Numbered from the stretch's first letter, positions 26,365 through 36,014 are shown. The stretch is DNA of 60,678 nt from Terriglobales bacterium (GCA_021372245.1 JAJFUV010000043.1:1-60678); one strand, 5' to 3'. The notes: a model not told the origin generated them from the letters alone. A program made the numbers and translations.

Positions 26365-27972
26365 ATGCCGGTAATGCATGCCCAATCCACCGACACCGCA
26401 TCGCGGCCCAAGCTGACCGTCACCAGACTTCCGGCTGACCTGGTTCAGCGCGGTGCCATGCAGTTGTCCTGGGTGGGCGGCATCACGGCTATGATGGTGG
26501 CCTGTCTTTGGCTGGCGGAGATTATGCTCCGGCCCAACCTGCTCCGCGATCAGCCCTGGATGCTCGCCGTCAATTCCGTGGTGCTGATCCTGGTTTCAAT
26601 CGCTCTGGCGGTAGTCAGCCGCCTGGGCCTGGCTCCGGCCACAACGTTGCTTTGGTTGGGCATGATCTACGAAGTAGGCGGGGCGTTTTCCGTAGCGCTG
26701 TACGAACACGCTTATGCGTGGCGCGATCAAGTGCCGATGCGCGGCATCTCCGCGGTTGCGGCGTGGATTGTTTTGTGCGGCTTGCTGTTGCCGCAGCCGC
26801 CGCTTAGAACCCTGGCGACGGGCCTGGCGGCCGCCGCCATGGGTCCATTGGCGCACTACACGTTGAGCGCGGCGCTGAAACACCCGCCGGCGAAGAGCAG
26901 CGAACTGTTCATCTGGTGCCTCCCGCCGTTTCTGATCGCGGTGTGGATCACCAGCGTGAGCCGCCGCATGTACCGTCTGACGTTGGACCTCCGCCACGCC
27001 AAGGAGATGGGCAGTTACGAGCTGAAACGGATGCTGGGAAGGGGCGGCATGGGCGAGGTCTGGCTGGCGCGGCATCGCCTCCTGGCCACCCCGGCGGCCG
27101 TGAAGCTGATTCGTCCGGAGGTGCTAATCTCGCAGTCTGGACGCCAGGCGTCGATGATCCGTAAGCGCTTCCGGAGGGAGGCGCGTGCCACCGCCCAACT
27201 GCGTTCGCAGCACAGCGTGCGTCTCTACGACTTCGGGGTGGCGGAGGACGGCAGCTTTTACTACGCCATGGAGTTGTTGGACGGGATCAATCTGGAGCAG
27301 CTTGTAAAGCGCTGCGGACCGCAGCCTCCCTCGCGTGTGATCGCGATCCTGCGGCAAGCCTGCGATTCTCTTGGCGAGGCGCACATGCACGGCCTGATCC
27401 ATCGCGACGTGAAGCCCACCAACCTGTTCATCTGCCGCATGGGGTTGACCGTCGACATCGTGAAGTTGTTGGATTTCGGACTTGTAAAATCGACTCTGAC
27501 GGACATGCAGAGCCGCATGACGATGGACGGGATGACCACGGGCACGCCGGCCTTCATGGCTCCTGAGATAGCCATGGGCAAGGAGGACGTGGATGGGCGG
27601 GCGGACATCTACGAGCTCGGCTGTGTGGCGTATTGGCTGCTGACAGGGCAATTGGTTTTCGACGCGCCGACGCCGATGGCTATGGCCCTGGCGCATGTGC
27701 AGCAGCCGCTGGTTCCACCGTCCGAACGTAGCGAGACTCCGATTCCGGCCGGGCTGGAACGAATCGTTGTAGCGTGCCTCGCGAAGGACCGCAAGGACCG
27801 TCCGCAAACGGCCATCGATCTGGACCGCATGCTTGTGACGTTAGACGACACGCCCTTGTGGACTCAGGATGACGCGCAGCGTTGGTGGCAGGTGAATCTG
27901 CCCTGCTGCACGCTTCCGGAGGAAGAGGAGCCGGAGCCCGGTAGCGATTCGCAGGGTTCCGCGGTATTGTGA
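26365..27972 (+). CDS. Membrane Ser/Thr protein kinase with N-terminal transmembrane domain
   Basis: Hanks-type kinase in unusual order: about six hydrophobic segments in residues 33-198 form an N-terminal membrane domain, then a cytosolic kinase. Kinase motifs: GRGGMGEVW at 225-233, the VAIK-type Lys in AAVKLI at 247, HRDVKPTN near 346, DFG (LLDFGLV) and APE (MAPEI). All catalytic residues are present, so it is probably active. There are no extracellular PASTA repeats; the sensing part must be the membrane domain itself. The GTG of the next gene overlaps its stop by 4 bp, linking it to the NTT-HEAT carrier. Confidence 0.9.
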   Translation: MPVMHAQSTDTASRPKLTVTRLPADLVQRGAMQLSWVGGITAMMVACLWLAEIMLRPNLLRDQPWMLAVNSVVLILVSIALAVVSRLGLAPATTLLWLGMIYEVGGAFSVALYEHAYAWRDQVPMRGISAVAAWIVLCGLLLPQPPLRTLATGLAAAAMGPLAHYTLSAALKHPPAKSSELFIWCLPPFLIAVWITSVSRRMYRLTLDLRHAKEMGSYELKRMLGRGGMGEVWLARHRLLATPAAVKLIRPEVLISQSGRQASMIRKRFRREARATAQLRSQHSVRLYDFGVAEDGSFYYAMELLDGINLEQLVKRCGPQPPSRVIAILRQACDSLGEAHMHGLIHRDVKPTNLFICRMGLTVDIVKLLDFGLVKSTLTDMQSRMTMDGMTTGTPAFMAPEIAMGKEDVDGRADIYELGCVAYWLLTGQLVFDAPTPMAMALAHVQQPLVPPSERSETPIPAGLERIVVACLAKDRKDRPQTAIDLDRMLVTLDDTPLWTQDDAQRWWQVNLPCCTLPEEEEPEPGSDSQGSAVL

Positions 27973-30167
27973 CGCCGCGCGCCATTCCAAACCAGACGCT
28001 GCCCGCAGCCGCCATGCTGGGGGCGGGCCTGCTGATGGCCCACCAGGTGGCGGGCAAAGCGGCCCGCGACGCGATTTTTCTTTCGAATTACGATCCAAAG
28101 TCGCTGCCCGCGATGATGGTGGCCGGAGCGCTCACGGCGCTGTTGTTGGGGGTGGTGAGTTCCCGCCTGCTCATCCGCTTGACTCCGGCGCGCGTCGTGC
28201 CTGGGGCCTTCATGGTAAGCGCCCTCCTGCAAGTGGTGGAGTGGCGGTTGATTGCTTCGCAGCCGAAGCTGGCGGCGGTACTGGTTTATTTGCACCTGGT
28301 GGCCTTTGGCGCGGTGCTGCTCAGCGGCTTCTGGTCCCTGGCCAACGAACTGTTGGACCCGCATACGGCCAAGCAACGCTTCGGACAGATCGCCGGAGCC
28401 GGCACGATGGGCGGCATCCTGGGCGGGCTCGCGGCGGAGAGGGTCGCCGCCTGGTTTGACACCAGTTCGGTGTTGTTGTGGCTGGCGCTGCTTCACTTTT
28501 TGGGCGCCGCGGCGCTCGTCGCAATGCGGAGGCTGGCAAAGACACAGCGCATCAAGGGTGCCACGGCGCCCCATGAGGGACGCGAGGGTTCGGCGCGCGA
28601 GGCGTTCGCAAAAGCTCCGTACCTGTTCAGCCTCGCCGCGTTGGTGCTGATCGGGACCACGACAGCCGCGGCTGTGGACTGGGTGTTTAAGTCCCAGGCG
28701 GCGGCGCACTACGGGCGCGGCGAGCCTCTGATGCGGTTCCTGGCGCTTTTTCACACCTCTGTTGCCGTGATTACGTTTCTGGTGCAGACCTTCGCCACGC
28801 GCTTCTCCCTGGAACGTTTTGGACTGGGGCGCACGGTAGGCATATTGCCGGCTTCGGTGGTGTTGGGCGGCCTGGGCGCGCTGTTTAGCAAGGTCTTCCC
28901 GGTGCTCACCGCCGTGCGCGGCACGGAATACGTGATGCGCGGCTCACTGTTCCGCTCCGGCTACGAACTGTTCTACACGCCGATCCCGGTATCGGAAAAA
29001 CGGGCTGCGAAGTCGATCATCGACGTGGGAGCGGACCGCTTGGGCGACGCGTTGGGAGGCGGCATTGCGCAGGCGTTTCTCTTTCTGGGCGCCGAGACGG
29101 CCGACAACCGCATCCTGCTGACCATCACAGGTCTGGCCTGCATCGGCGTCTTCCTCGCACTGCGGCTGGACCGCGGATACGTGCAGGCGCTCGAGCAGAG
29201 CCTGATGCACCGGGCCGTCGAGCTCGACATGGACGAAGTGCAAGATACCACCACGCGCACGGTCCTGCTGAGCGGCACTGGCGCGGTGCGGAAGGTCCCC
29301 GCGCCGGAGCGAGTGGCCGAACCCGTGCGCGCCCCGCTTCCTTTGGAGCCGCTACTCCAGAAGCTTGGCGACCTGCGCTCAGGCAAGCCCGAGCGCGTCC
29401 GCGCGGTTCTGCTTTCGATGGACCATCCGGACCCGCTGCTCACGCAGCAGGTGGTGACATTGCTGGGCTGGGACGAGGCAACCAAGCTCGCCCGCGCCGT
29501 GCTCGTCAGGTCGGCTGTGCGCGCCTGCGGACAATTGGTAGACAACCTACTCGACCAGCAGCAGGATTTTGCCGTCCGCCGCCGTCTCCCCGCCGTTCTC
29601 GTTCATGCGGAGGATCAGCGCGCGGTGGATGGCCTCATGCTGGGGCTGGGCGATCCGCGCTTCGAGGTGCGCTTTCAGTGCGGCCGCGCGCTGGCCACCT
29701 TGGCCCAACGCCATCCGGAACTGAAGGTCGCGCGCGATGCGGTTTTCGAAGTGGTGGACCGCGAGCTTTCGGTAAACCGTTCCGTCTGGAGCGGGCACCG
29801 GCTGCTCGACACACGGGACGCCTCCGAGGAGACGCAGTTTCTCGACGAGGTGCTGCGCGAGCGCGCCGACGCGAGCCTGGAGCATGTCTTCACACTGCTT
29901 GGTCTGGTTCTACCTCGCGATCCGCTGAAGGTGGTTTTCCGCTCGCTTCACACGGATGACCGCTCGCTCAGGGGGCTCGCGCTCGAGTACCTGGACACGG
30001 TTCTGCCGGACAACATCCGCGGTAAACTCGCGCAAATCGTTGAGGAGCCGCCGCGCAGCAAGGAGCACCGTTCTGGCGAGGAGATTCTGGCCTCGCTCAT
30101 GCAATCCAACCAGAGCGTGGTCCTGCGCTTGCGGGAAAAGCTGGACGCGCGCGGCGACGGCGGTTGA
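27969..30167 (+). CDS. NTT/MFS-type carrier fused to a HEAT-like repeat domain
   Basis: The first 430 residues are hydrophobic with about 11-12 TM segments and resemble the ATP:ADP antiporter (NTT/TLC) family (GFWSLANELLDPHTAKQRFG, AGTMGGILGG, SKSIIDVGADRLGDALGG-like segment). The last 290 residues are soluble alpha-helical repeats of HEAT type (LQKLGDLRSGKPERVRAVLL, DDRSLRGLALEYLDTVLP). Classical NTTs of plastids and intracellular bacteria lack this tail. Translationally coupled to the kinase upstream. Substrate is unknown; nucleotide transport is only a family guess, since many free-living homologues are uncharacterised. Confidence 0.8.
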   Translation: MTPRAIPNQTLPAAAMLGAGLLMAHQVAGKAARDAIFLSNYDPKSLPAMMVAGALTALLLGVVSSRLLIRLTPARVVPGAFMVSALLQVVEWRLIASQPKLAAVLVYLHLVAFGAVLLSGFWSLANELLDPHTAKQRFGQIAGAGTMGGILGGLAAERVAAWFDTSSVLLWLALLHFLGAAALVAMRRLAKTQRIKGATAPHEGREGSAREAFAKAPYLFSLAALVLIGTTTAAAVDWVFKSQAAAHYGRGEPLMRFLALFHTSVAVITFLVQTFATRFSLERFGLGRTVGILPASVVLGGLGALFSKVFPVLTAVRGTEYVMRGSLFRSGYELFYTPIPVSEKRAAKSIIDVGADRLGDALGGGIAQAFLFLGAETADNRILLTITGLACIGVFLALRLDRGYVQALEQSLMHRAVELDMDEVQDTTTRTVLLSGTGAVRKVPAPERVAEPVRAPLPLEPLLQKLGDLRSGKPERVRAVLLSMDHPDPLLTQQVVTLLGWDEATKLARAVLVRSAVRACGQLVDNLLDQQQDFAVRRRLPAVLVHAEDQRAVDGLMLGLGDPRFEVRFQCGRALATLAQRHPELKVARDAVFEVVDRELSVNRSVWSGHRLLDTRDASEETQFLDEVLRERADASLEHVFTLLGLVLPRDPLKVVFRSLHTDDRSLRGLALEYLDTVLPDNIRGKLAQIVEEPPRSKEHRSGEEILASLMQSNQSVVLRLREKLDARGDGG

Positions 30168-30189
30168 ATGTCGCTTGTTTCTTGCGCGC

Positions 30190-31551
30190 CTATGGGGCCG
30201 GCGCGGCTGCGCACATCCGCTTGTGCTCGCGGCCGATAGCCACGACTAACCCGATCCAGGCCAGCACGAACAGCACGTTTAGAGCGGCAAAGTGCCGCAC
30301 CTGCAGACCTAGCCACGGTTGGGTGCCGGCAATAAAAAGCGCTCCTGCAAGCGCGTCACCTGCACGGGTGAAGAACGTGTCGATGGCATTCTTCGCCTTG
30401 TACTTGGCCTCGCGGCTCGTGGGCAGGAACAACGCCTGCCGGGCGGTGTTCTGGATGGAGTAATCCGTACTGTTCTCCAGCACTTTGACCGCCCGCACAA
30501 GGCCGAAAACCGGTAGCGCCAGGGCCAAGGCGTATCCTCCGAGCGCGATGGCGGGTAGTACAAAGAGGGCCGCGCGCACGCCGAAGTATCGGAAAATCCT
30601 GGACACAATGAAGAGCTGCAGGATCATCGTCATCAGGTTCTGCATGGTGTTGAAACTTCCGGCGAACCTGCCGAAGAACTCCAGCCGGGAAGTTCCGGCC
30701 ATCGACTGCGCCTGTGCGTTAGCCAGGAAGTTCATCATGTTCTGCCCGGTAGTATTCACCAGGTTCAGAACCAGGATGAGTATGGCGATGAGGAACAGGT
30801 AGCGAGTCGTGAATACCAGACGGAAACCACCCTTGCGCCCGATTGGCTCGCTGGCGATGCGATGTTGCTTACTTCCCACATCCGCCGACTCCCGGCGGTT
30901 CACTGTGAGGGTCAACAGCACGCTGAGGATCAGCGCGGCTCCTCCCGCGATCATCAGGCCATAAGGCCCCAAAGACTTGAAAAGGAAAGTGCTGAGCGCC
31001 GCTCCCACGACGCCTCCTGTAGCGGTCCCCATTCCCACCAGCGGGAAGAGCCTTTTACCTTTGTGCTCGTCGTACAAGTCATTGGCGAAACCCCAGAATT
31101 GCCCGACGAGCAGGTAGTTGACGATTCCTAACCAGAGGTAGAAAGCAGCCCCCACGCGGATTCCCGCATGGTCGAGAGCTGCGAAAACAACCAAGTGCGA
31201 AGCGAAAAATACCGTCACCCATGAGATCAGTTTGGTTCGCACCACGCGTGAGGCAAACGCTCCGTATGCAGGAACCAGAAAGACCAGGAGGATGGCTTGT
31301 GCAACCGAGGCGTAGGCTGCCTTCACCGGCCCGAATTGGCTCAGAATCAAGGCGTCACGGACGGTCTTCAGAACGTAATAGGCGCCCAGCAACACGAACG
31401 CGTTGGCGGCCAGGAGCAGCGCCCCCGCGCCCTCCCCCGCGCGAACGTCCGCGAAGACGGACAGTATGCGGTCCAGCCGCCCCTTTTGCTTCCCGTCCTG
31501 TACGCGGAAAACCGGGAACGATTGGTGCGATTCGAGAACCGAGGGATCCAT
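30190..31551 (-). CDS. NTT/MFS-type carrier, second copy
   Basis: 453-aa membrane protein with about 12 TM segments, similar in layout to the membrane half of the facing gene: LLLAANAFVLLGAYYVLKTV, FWGFANDLYDEHKGKRLFPL, VGMGTATGGVVGAA, STDYSIQNTARQALFLPTSR, NAIDTFFTRAGDALAGALF. It has no HEAT tail. A GGAGG precedes the ATG at 31551. The two genes converge with a 22-bp gap, so this is likely an old duplication with inversion. Confidence 0.82.
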   Translation of the reverse strand: MDPSVLESHQSFPVFRVQDGKQKGRLDRILSVFADVRAGEGAGALLLAANAFVLLGAYYVLKTVRDALILSQFGPVKAAYASVAQAILLVFLVPAYGAFASRVVRTKLISWVTVFFASHLVVFAALDHAGIRVGAAFYLWLGIVNYLLVGQFWGFANDLYDEHKGKRLFPLVGMGTATGGVVGAALSTFLFKSLGPYGLMIAGGAALILSVLLTLTVNRRESADVGSKQHRIASEPIGRKGGFRLVFTTRYLFLIAILILVLNLVNTTGQNMMNFLANAQAQSMAGTSRLEFFGRFAGSFNTMQNLMTMILQLFIVSRIFRYFGVRAALFVLPAIALGGYALALALPVFGLVRAVKVLENSTDYSIQNTARQALFLPTSREAKYKAKNAIDTFFTRAGDALAGALFIAGTQPWLGLQVRHFAALNVLFVLAWIGLVVAIGREHKRMCAAAPAP

Positions 31552-31605
31552 CGCGCCTCCGTGTGCATATTGGGGTAGTTCTGCCGCCAGGTGGGATCCG
31601 GCTCC

Positions 31606-33204
31606 CTACCACGTTCGCTCGATACCGGCGACGGATGGTGTTGGATCTGTCCGTCGCACATACACTTTTACCATGCGGCGCTGGTCACCCGTCTGCTTGA
31701 TTTCGGCCACGTAGTAGCCCGTGCCCCCCGGCGCCGCGGGCACTTCGAATCCATTCGCGCCGGCGATCGGCGTGCTGTGCGAGGAAGCATTGTCGAAGTT
31801 CGACCAGGCGATCGCGAGCGGGCGTTCCTTCACCGTGCCGTGCCTCAAGCCCAGGTCGTCGAACATCAGACGGCCTGCGTGCACGGCGAAGTTGTCGAGC
31901 GGCAAGACCTTCTCAAGATACGCGCGCCCCACGCGATCCCTCCGCTCAGCGAGCACTTTCACAACATAAGACTCGGCTTTGGGGTCCGAATATTGCCCTG
32001 TCGAAACCAGCGTCCGCAGTTGTTCATCGGTGAACGCCATGACCTGCTTGGCGGCCCAGAACGCATCCGCCCGGTCGCATTGCTCGAAGGCGGGATTCGG
32101 GTACTCCGGCACCCAGGTTTCCGGATTGAATGTGCTCGCCTCGAATCGCCCCACCGAGGGCAGATCCGGATAATGGACTCGCGCCCAGGCCGGCACATCA
32201 AGGCCAAGGGTGAAGAAATGGCGGGCCGACGTTCTCCAATTGAACATATATTCGTGCCCCGAGCGCGGCGGATTGGCCTTCGTGCTGGCGCTACCCAGCG
32301 TGGAGCCAAAATCCATCAGGTAATGCCGGATATAGTGCCGGCCGCCTTCCTCGACCATCGTGTCGAGCGTGTTGACCGCGCGCGAGTCCTCGTGGTTGAG
32401 CCAGGCGCAGAATACACGCAAGGCGCGCAGATCGCGGCGCCTTTCGTGCGGTACGACGTCGTTCGGATCGTCCTTGCGCAGTCCGTAATAACGGAAGGGG
32501 CCGATAGGCTTGCCCTCGACGGCGCGGCTGGCAATCGCGCGGTAGCGGCCCTGCGAGTCCTTGGGCACGTTCAGGAGGATTTCGAGCAGGTCGCGCCCCG
32601 TCATCTTGTGCTTATAGCCGAGTTTGTCGGCCAGCATGACGTCCTTGCCGAGAACCAGGCGGCTTTCATCGAAGGAAACGATGTAGTTGTCCGGCACGTG
32701 GTAGCCGAGAGCATAAAAGATGCGCGCCACAATGACGTCGGCCGCTGTGGCCATCTCGGGGTTTGTAAGCGGATCGAACTTCAGGAAGTAGGAGCGCTTG
32801 TTCCGGTCGACGATGGTGAAGCCCGGCGTGACCCCTTCGCTCTTGGCCTTTACCACGGTCCAGGCTCCGGTCGCCGCGGGTGGAGTGCGTCCATCAGGGC
32901 CCAGTTTGAGAGCTTCGAGGCTCATCGGATGGAAGTAGTGCCGGTGCGTGTACCAGGCGCCATCCATGGGCTCGCCGAGCGTGTTAACGCTTCGGGCAGG
33001 GGTATGTTTGTCGTGCCGGCCGGGACGGGCGAAGTCGTTCTGTAGAAAGTCGTAGAAGTCGCTCAACTTGCGCGAGAGCACTTTACCAACGTCGAGCGAA
33101 GCGGGCTCCTTGATCAGCGGATCGTCCGGATAGAACACCGGCGCGGCGCCGAGAAGTGTAGCGGCGGCGAGTGTGGCAAGCGGCACTAAACGCGTGATCC
33201 GCAT
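31606..33204 (-). CDS. Exported protein with kinase-like motifs
   Basis: Signal peptide at 1-20, then a mature domain of 510 residues not in a family I can name. Kinase-fold-like motifs occur in the right order: a glycine turn (GVTPGFTIVD, 124-133), Lys 142 (YFLKFD), a helix Glu 150, a catalytic-loop-like H271-E-D273 with N278 (WLNHEDSRAVNTL) and D298-F-G300 (YLMDFGSTLG). This recalls HipA, PI-kinase-like, CotH and Fam20-type kinases. It follows an Omp85 barrel gene by a 1-bp overlap (TGATG), so both products are likely envelope partners. Kinase activity is inference. Confidence 0.65.
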   Translation of the reverse strand: MRITRLVPLATLAAATLLGAAPVFYPDDPLIKEPASLDVGKVLSRKLSDFYDFLQNDFARPGRHDKHTPARSVNTLGEPMDGAWYTHRHYFHPMSLEALKLGPDGRTPPAATGAWTVVKAKSEGVTPGFTIVDRNKRSYFLKFDPLTNPEMATAADVIVARIFYALGYHVPDNYIVSFDESRLVLGKDVMLADKLGYKHKMTGRDLLEILLNVPKDSQGRYRAIASRAVEGKPIGPFRYYGLRKDDPNDVVPHERRRDLRALRVFCAWLNHEDSRAVNTLDTMVEEGGRHYIRHYLMDFGSTLGSASTKANPPRSGHEYMFNWRTSARHFFTLGLDVPAWARVHYPDLPSVGRFEASTFNPETWVPEYPNPAFEQCDRADAFWAAKQVMAFTDEQLRTLVSTGQYSDPKAESYVVKVLAERRDRVGRAYLEKVLPLDNFAVHAGRLMFDDLGLRHGTVKERPLAIAWSNFDNASSHSTPIAGANGFEVPAAPGGTGYYVAEIKQTGDQRRMVKVYVRRTDPTPSVAGIERTW

Positions 33205-34469
33205 CAGAGCACCGGGTGCGTTCCGCCCGTTCCGAGCGGACGCGGAGCGAAATGGTCGTTGAACTTGAGCCAGATCTGGAATCCCTCGTGGCTGAAGCCC
33301 ACGTCCAGGCGAAGGAAAGTGCGGTTGCGCGCGTTGAAGCGGAAGCCGAAGCCCACCGAGCTTTCCAGATCGTGGAAATTGAGCTGAGAACGCCGGGCAA
33401 AGACTTTGCCGGCATCGGCGAAAAGCGCCATGTCTAGGCCCGAAAACACCTCCCAGCGATACTCGCCATTCATCACCAGAAGATTGTTGTCGCGGAAGCG
33501 GAACGGCCGGAACCCGCGCAGGTTCTCGGATCCGCCCAAATCCGGCTGCAGGTAGAACGGGACGAGGCGGCCCGCGTCTGTATCGGTCAGCACGCTGTGA
33601 GCGCGCAAGGCGAAGACACGCCGGTGGTTGAACAGTCCGATGTACTGTTGGAGGTCCACGTCCATGCGGCGGAAGGAATACAGGTTCAGGCTCCGGTCGT
33701 TGTACCAGGTCTGCTGGAACAGGTACCGCCCACCGTCCCGGGGACCCAACTTATCGTCCCGGTAATCCAGTTCGACAAACGGCCCGTAGCGCACAAAATC
33801 CGTCTGGCGGTCTAATCCGGGGACCGTTGCCGGCGCGTAGGTGCGGTCGGCGGAAGCGTAGCGGTTGTCGTGGCCGGGCCCTACGTTGATCGTGGTGTAG
33901 CCGGCCGATGCGCCCAGCCGCAAGGCACGCAAGGGCTGAACTCCGGCGAGACCGTCGACGGAGACGTCCTCGAATAGATAATCGGTACGTCCCGTCTTCG
34001 CCGAATCGGGGCCCGGGCCGTAGTAGGGGAGGCCTGAATAGTTGTGGTGCACGGCGCGCGCCGACACAATGAAACGGTCATCAGCGAGTCGCGGGGCTTT
34101 GGTTTCGATCTCGAAGCGCCTGTATCCGCGCGCGGAGACTTGTGCGGCGGCGCGGAAGCTTAATTGGCCCGAGAACAAATCTTCCCGGAAATATTCCGGA
34201 CCGATGCCGAAACCTCCGCCGGTCACCATGCCGCCCATCTTCGCTCGCAGACCGTTGAAGCCCGCGCCGATCCGCGCCATGAGTTTTTCGTCGTTAAACC
34301 AGCGCAGGAACGCTTCGGTTCTCGTCACATCGTCGGGTTTCAACTGGGGCACGCGCTGCTGGCGTTCCTGTTGAATCTGATCGGCGCGCGTGGCCACCTG
34401 CGCGCCCGCCCCGGGGTGCCACATGCAACAGATGACAAGAATGTGGGAAAGCAGCCCGGCCTTAGTCAA
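33204..34469 (-). CDS. Omp85-type outer membrane beta-barrel without POTRA domains
   Basis: TTG start gives a signal peptide (ending GAGAQ) and a 421-aa protein made mainly of amphipathic strands. The C-terminal third matches the BamA/TamA surface-antigen domain: LGGSENLRGFRPFRFRDNN (the L6-type RGF loop), EYRWEVFSGLDMALFADAG, and a terminal strand ending KFNDHF, close to an OMP C-terminal signal, with a short tail after it. The protein is far shorter than BamA and shows no POTRA repeats. It is likely an export or anchoring barrel for the protein encoded next. Confidence 0.8.
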   Translation of the reverse strand: MTKAGLLSHILVICCMWHPGAGAQVATRADQIQQERQQRVPQLKPDDVTRTEAFLRWFNDEKLMARIGAGFNGLRAKMGGMVTGGGFGIGPEYFREDLFSGQLSFRAAAQVSARGYRRFEIETKAPRLADDRFIVSARAVHHNYSGLPYYGPGPDSAKTGRTDYLFEDVSVDGLAGVQPLRALRLGASAGYTTINVGPGHDNRYASADRTYAPATVPGLDRQTDFVRYGPFVELDYRDDKLGPRDGGRYLFQQTWYNDRSLNLYSFRRMDVDLQQYIGLFNHRRVFALRAHSVLTDTDAGRLVPFYLQPDLGGSENLRGFRPFRFRDNNLLVMNGEYRWEVFSGLDMALFADAGKVFARRSQLNFHDLESSVGFGFRFNARNRTFLRLDVGFSHEGFQIWLKFNDHFAPRPLGTGGTHPVL

Positions 34470-34521
34470 CGAGATGATTGTAACAGAGGTGCCGCGGTGA
34501 CCGGCACCGTGTGAAATCTCC

Positions 34522-35550
34522 TCAAGCGGTCATGCGCTTCAGTTGGCCGCAGGCGGCGTAGACGTCGCGTCCGCGCGGCTTGCGGATGAAGCAGGGCACG
34601 CTGCGGCGCACAACGTCCTGAAATGCCAGCACACGCTCGGGCGAAGGAGTTTCGAACGGAATATCCGGGCCTGGATTCAGCGCGATCAGGTTCACTTTGC
34701 ACCTAAGCTGGCCGATGAGCGTCACGACGCGCCGGGCATCCTGCTCAGTGTCGTTCACCCCTTTGAGCAGGACGTATTCGAATGTGAGCCGCTCCCAGGA
34801 ACGCAATGGGTAAGCGCGGCACGCCTCCATCAGTTCCGCGAGCGGATACTTGCGCGTGATCGGCATCAGGGCGAGCCTTTGCTCCTGGGTCGATGCGTTC
34901 AGCGAGATGGCCAGCTTCGGCCGCACCGGCTCGCGTCCCAGTTCCGCCATCCTGGGGATGATGCCCGATGTCGACACCGTGACGCGCCGCGGCGAGATGC
35001 CCATTCCATGCGCATCCGTAAGAATCCGCGTGGCTTTCACCACATTCGCAAGGTTGAGCAGTGGTTCGCCCATCCCCATCATGACGATGTTGAGCCGGCG
35101 CGCGTCCTGGTCCCCGGCGAAGGCGCGAGCGAGGACGGCCACCTGACCGAGGATCTCACCGGTCGTGAGACTCCGCTCCAGGCCCATGCGCGCCGTCAGG
35201 CAGAAGGCGCAATCGACGGGGCAGCCCACCTGCGTCGAGATGCAGACAGTATCCCGCGACTCCTCCGGCATCCACACAGCCTCCACCGTGCGCCCATCGT
35301 CGAGTCGCAGCAGCGTGCGGCGGGTACCGTCGGTACTGGTGAATGTCGCGGTGACCTCCGGCCATCCCACGCGACAAGCGCCGGTTAGGCGCTCGCGGAG
35401 CGCGGAGGGCAGGGAAGTCGCCTCGCTGAGCGCTGTAACTCGTTGTGCGTAAAGGGATTCGTAGAGCTGGCGTGCACGGTAAGGCGGTTCGGACGCACCT
35501 AGGACGGCGCGCAATTCTTCCCGATCCAAGCCGACCAGCGCCTGCCCCAC
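34522..35550 (-). CDS. rlmN: RlmN, dual-specificity 23S rRNA/tRNA m2A methyltransferase
   Basis: Radical SAM enzyme that methylates A2503 of 23S rRNA and A37 of some tRNAs. The Fe-S motif is C110-x3-C114-x2-C117 (GCPVDCAFC). The GEPLLN motif is present, and the C-terminal mechanistic Cys lies in YAACGQL near 335. Length of 342 aa is typical. GTG at 35550 is the start. Assignment is secure. Confidence 0.95.
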   Translation of the reverse strand: MGQALVGLDREELRAVLGASEPPYRARQLYESLYAQRVTALSEATSLPSALRERLTGACRVGWPEVTATFTSTDGTRRTLLRLDDGRTVEAVWMPEESRDTVCISTQVGCPVDCAFCLTARMGLERSLTTGEILGQVAVLARAFAGDQDARRLNIVMMGMGEPLLNLANVVKATRILTDAHGMGISPRRVTVSTSGIIPRMAELGREPVRPKLAISLNASTQEQRLALMPITRKYPLAELMEACRAYPLRSWERLTFEYVLLKGVNDTEQDARRVVTLIGQLRCKVNLIALNPGPDIPFETPSPERVLAFQDVVRRSVPCFIRKPRGRDVYAACGQLKRMTA

Positions 35551-35573
35551 AACTCCAGTCTAACGCGGAGGCT

Positions 35574-36014
35574 CTACTTTTTCGCCGTCACCGTGATCTC
35601 GGCGTGCGCCCCACCGGCGAGCTTCGTGACTCCCACCGTGGTGCGCGTCGGCCGCGGCTCACTCTTGAAGAAAGTCAAGTACACGGCGTTCATTTGCTTG
35701 AACTGGTCCATATCGGTCAGGTACACCTGAACCGAAACGACGTCCCGGTAGCTCATGCCGCCCGCCTTCAGAAGGATCCCGATGTTTTCGAGGCACAGTT
35801 TCACTTCGTCCTCAAAACTCTCGGGAATCTTGCCGGTCTTCAGATCCGAGCCGATATTCCCCGAGACATATAAGGTGTCCCCTGCCAGAATCGCCGGGCT
35901 GAACGGCCGTCCGGTGGGGAACTCCTTTGGTTGCACCACCTTCTTGGGTGCGGCCGAAAGCGCCGCGGCAAGCAGAACGAGAGCGGTCAGACTTGAGCGA
36001 ATTATCCGTAGCAT
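35574..36014 (-). CDS. Exported RidA (YjgF/UK114) family protein
   Basis: RidA proteins deaminate reactive enamine/imine intermediates. The family motifs YVSGNIGSD, EDEVKLCLENIGILLKAGG and the key Arg in RPTRTTVGV near residue 121 are visible. ATG at 36014 gives a signal peptide (LTALVLLAAALSAAPKK), unusual because classical RidA is cytosolic; a longer in-frame extension has no ribosome site. An exported RidA may act on periplasmic imines, or be a distinct Rid subfamily. Divergent from the PilZ gene. Confidence 0.85.
   Translation of the reverse strand: MLRIIRSSLTALVLLAAALSAAPKKVVQPKEFPTGRPFSPAILAGDTLYVSGNIGSDLKTGKIPESFEDEVKLCLENIGILLKAGGMSYRDVVSVQVYLTDMDQFKQMNAVYLTFFKSEPRPTRTTVGVTKLAGGAHAEITVTAKK

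Noticed and set aside
26365..31551. NTT-type carriers as evidence of an intracellular parasite
   Set aside because: The rest of the window holds full arginine, heme and quinone genes and many exported hydrolases, which fit a free-living lifestyle better.
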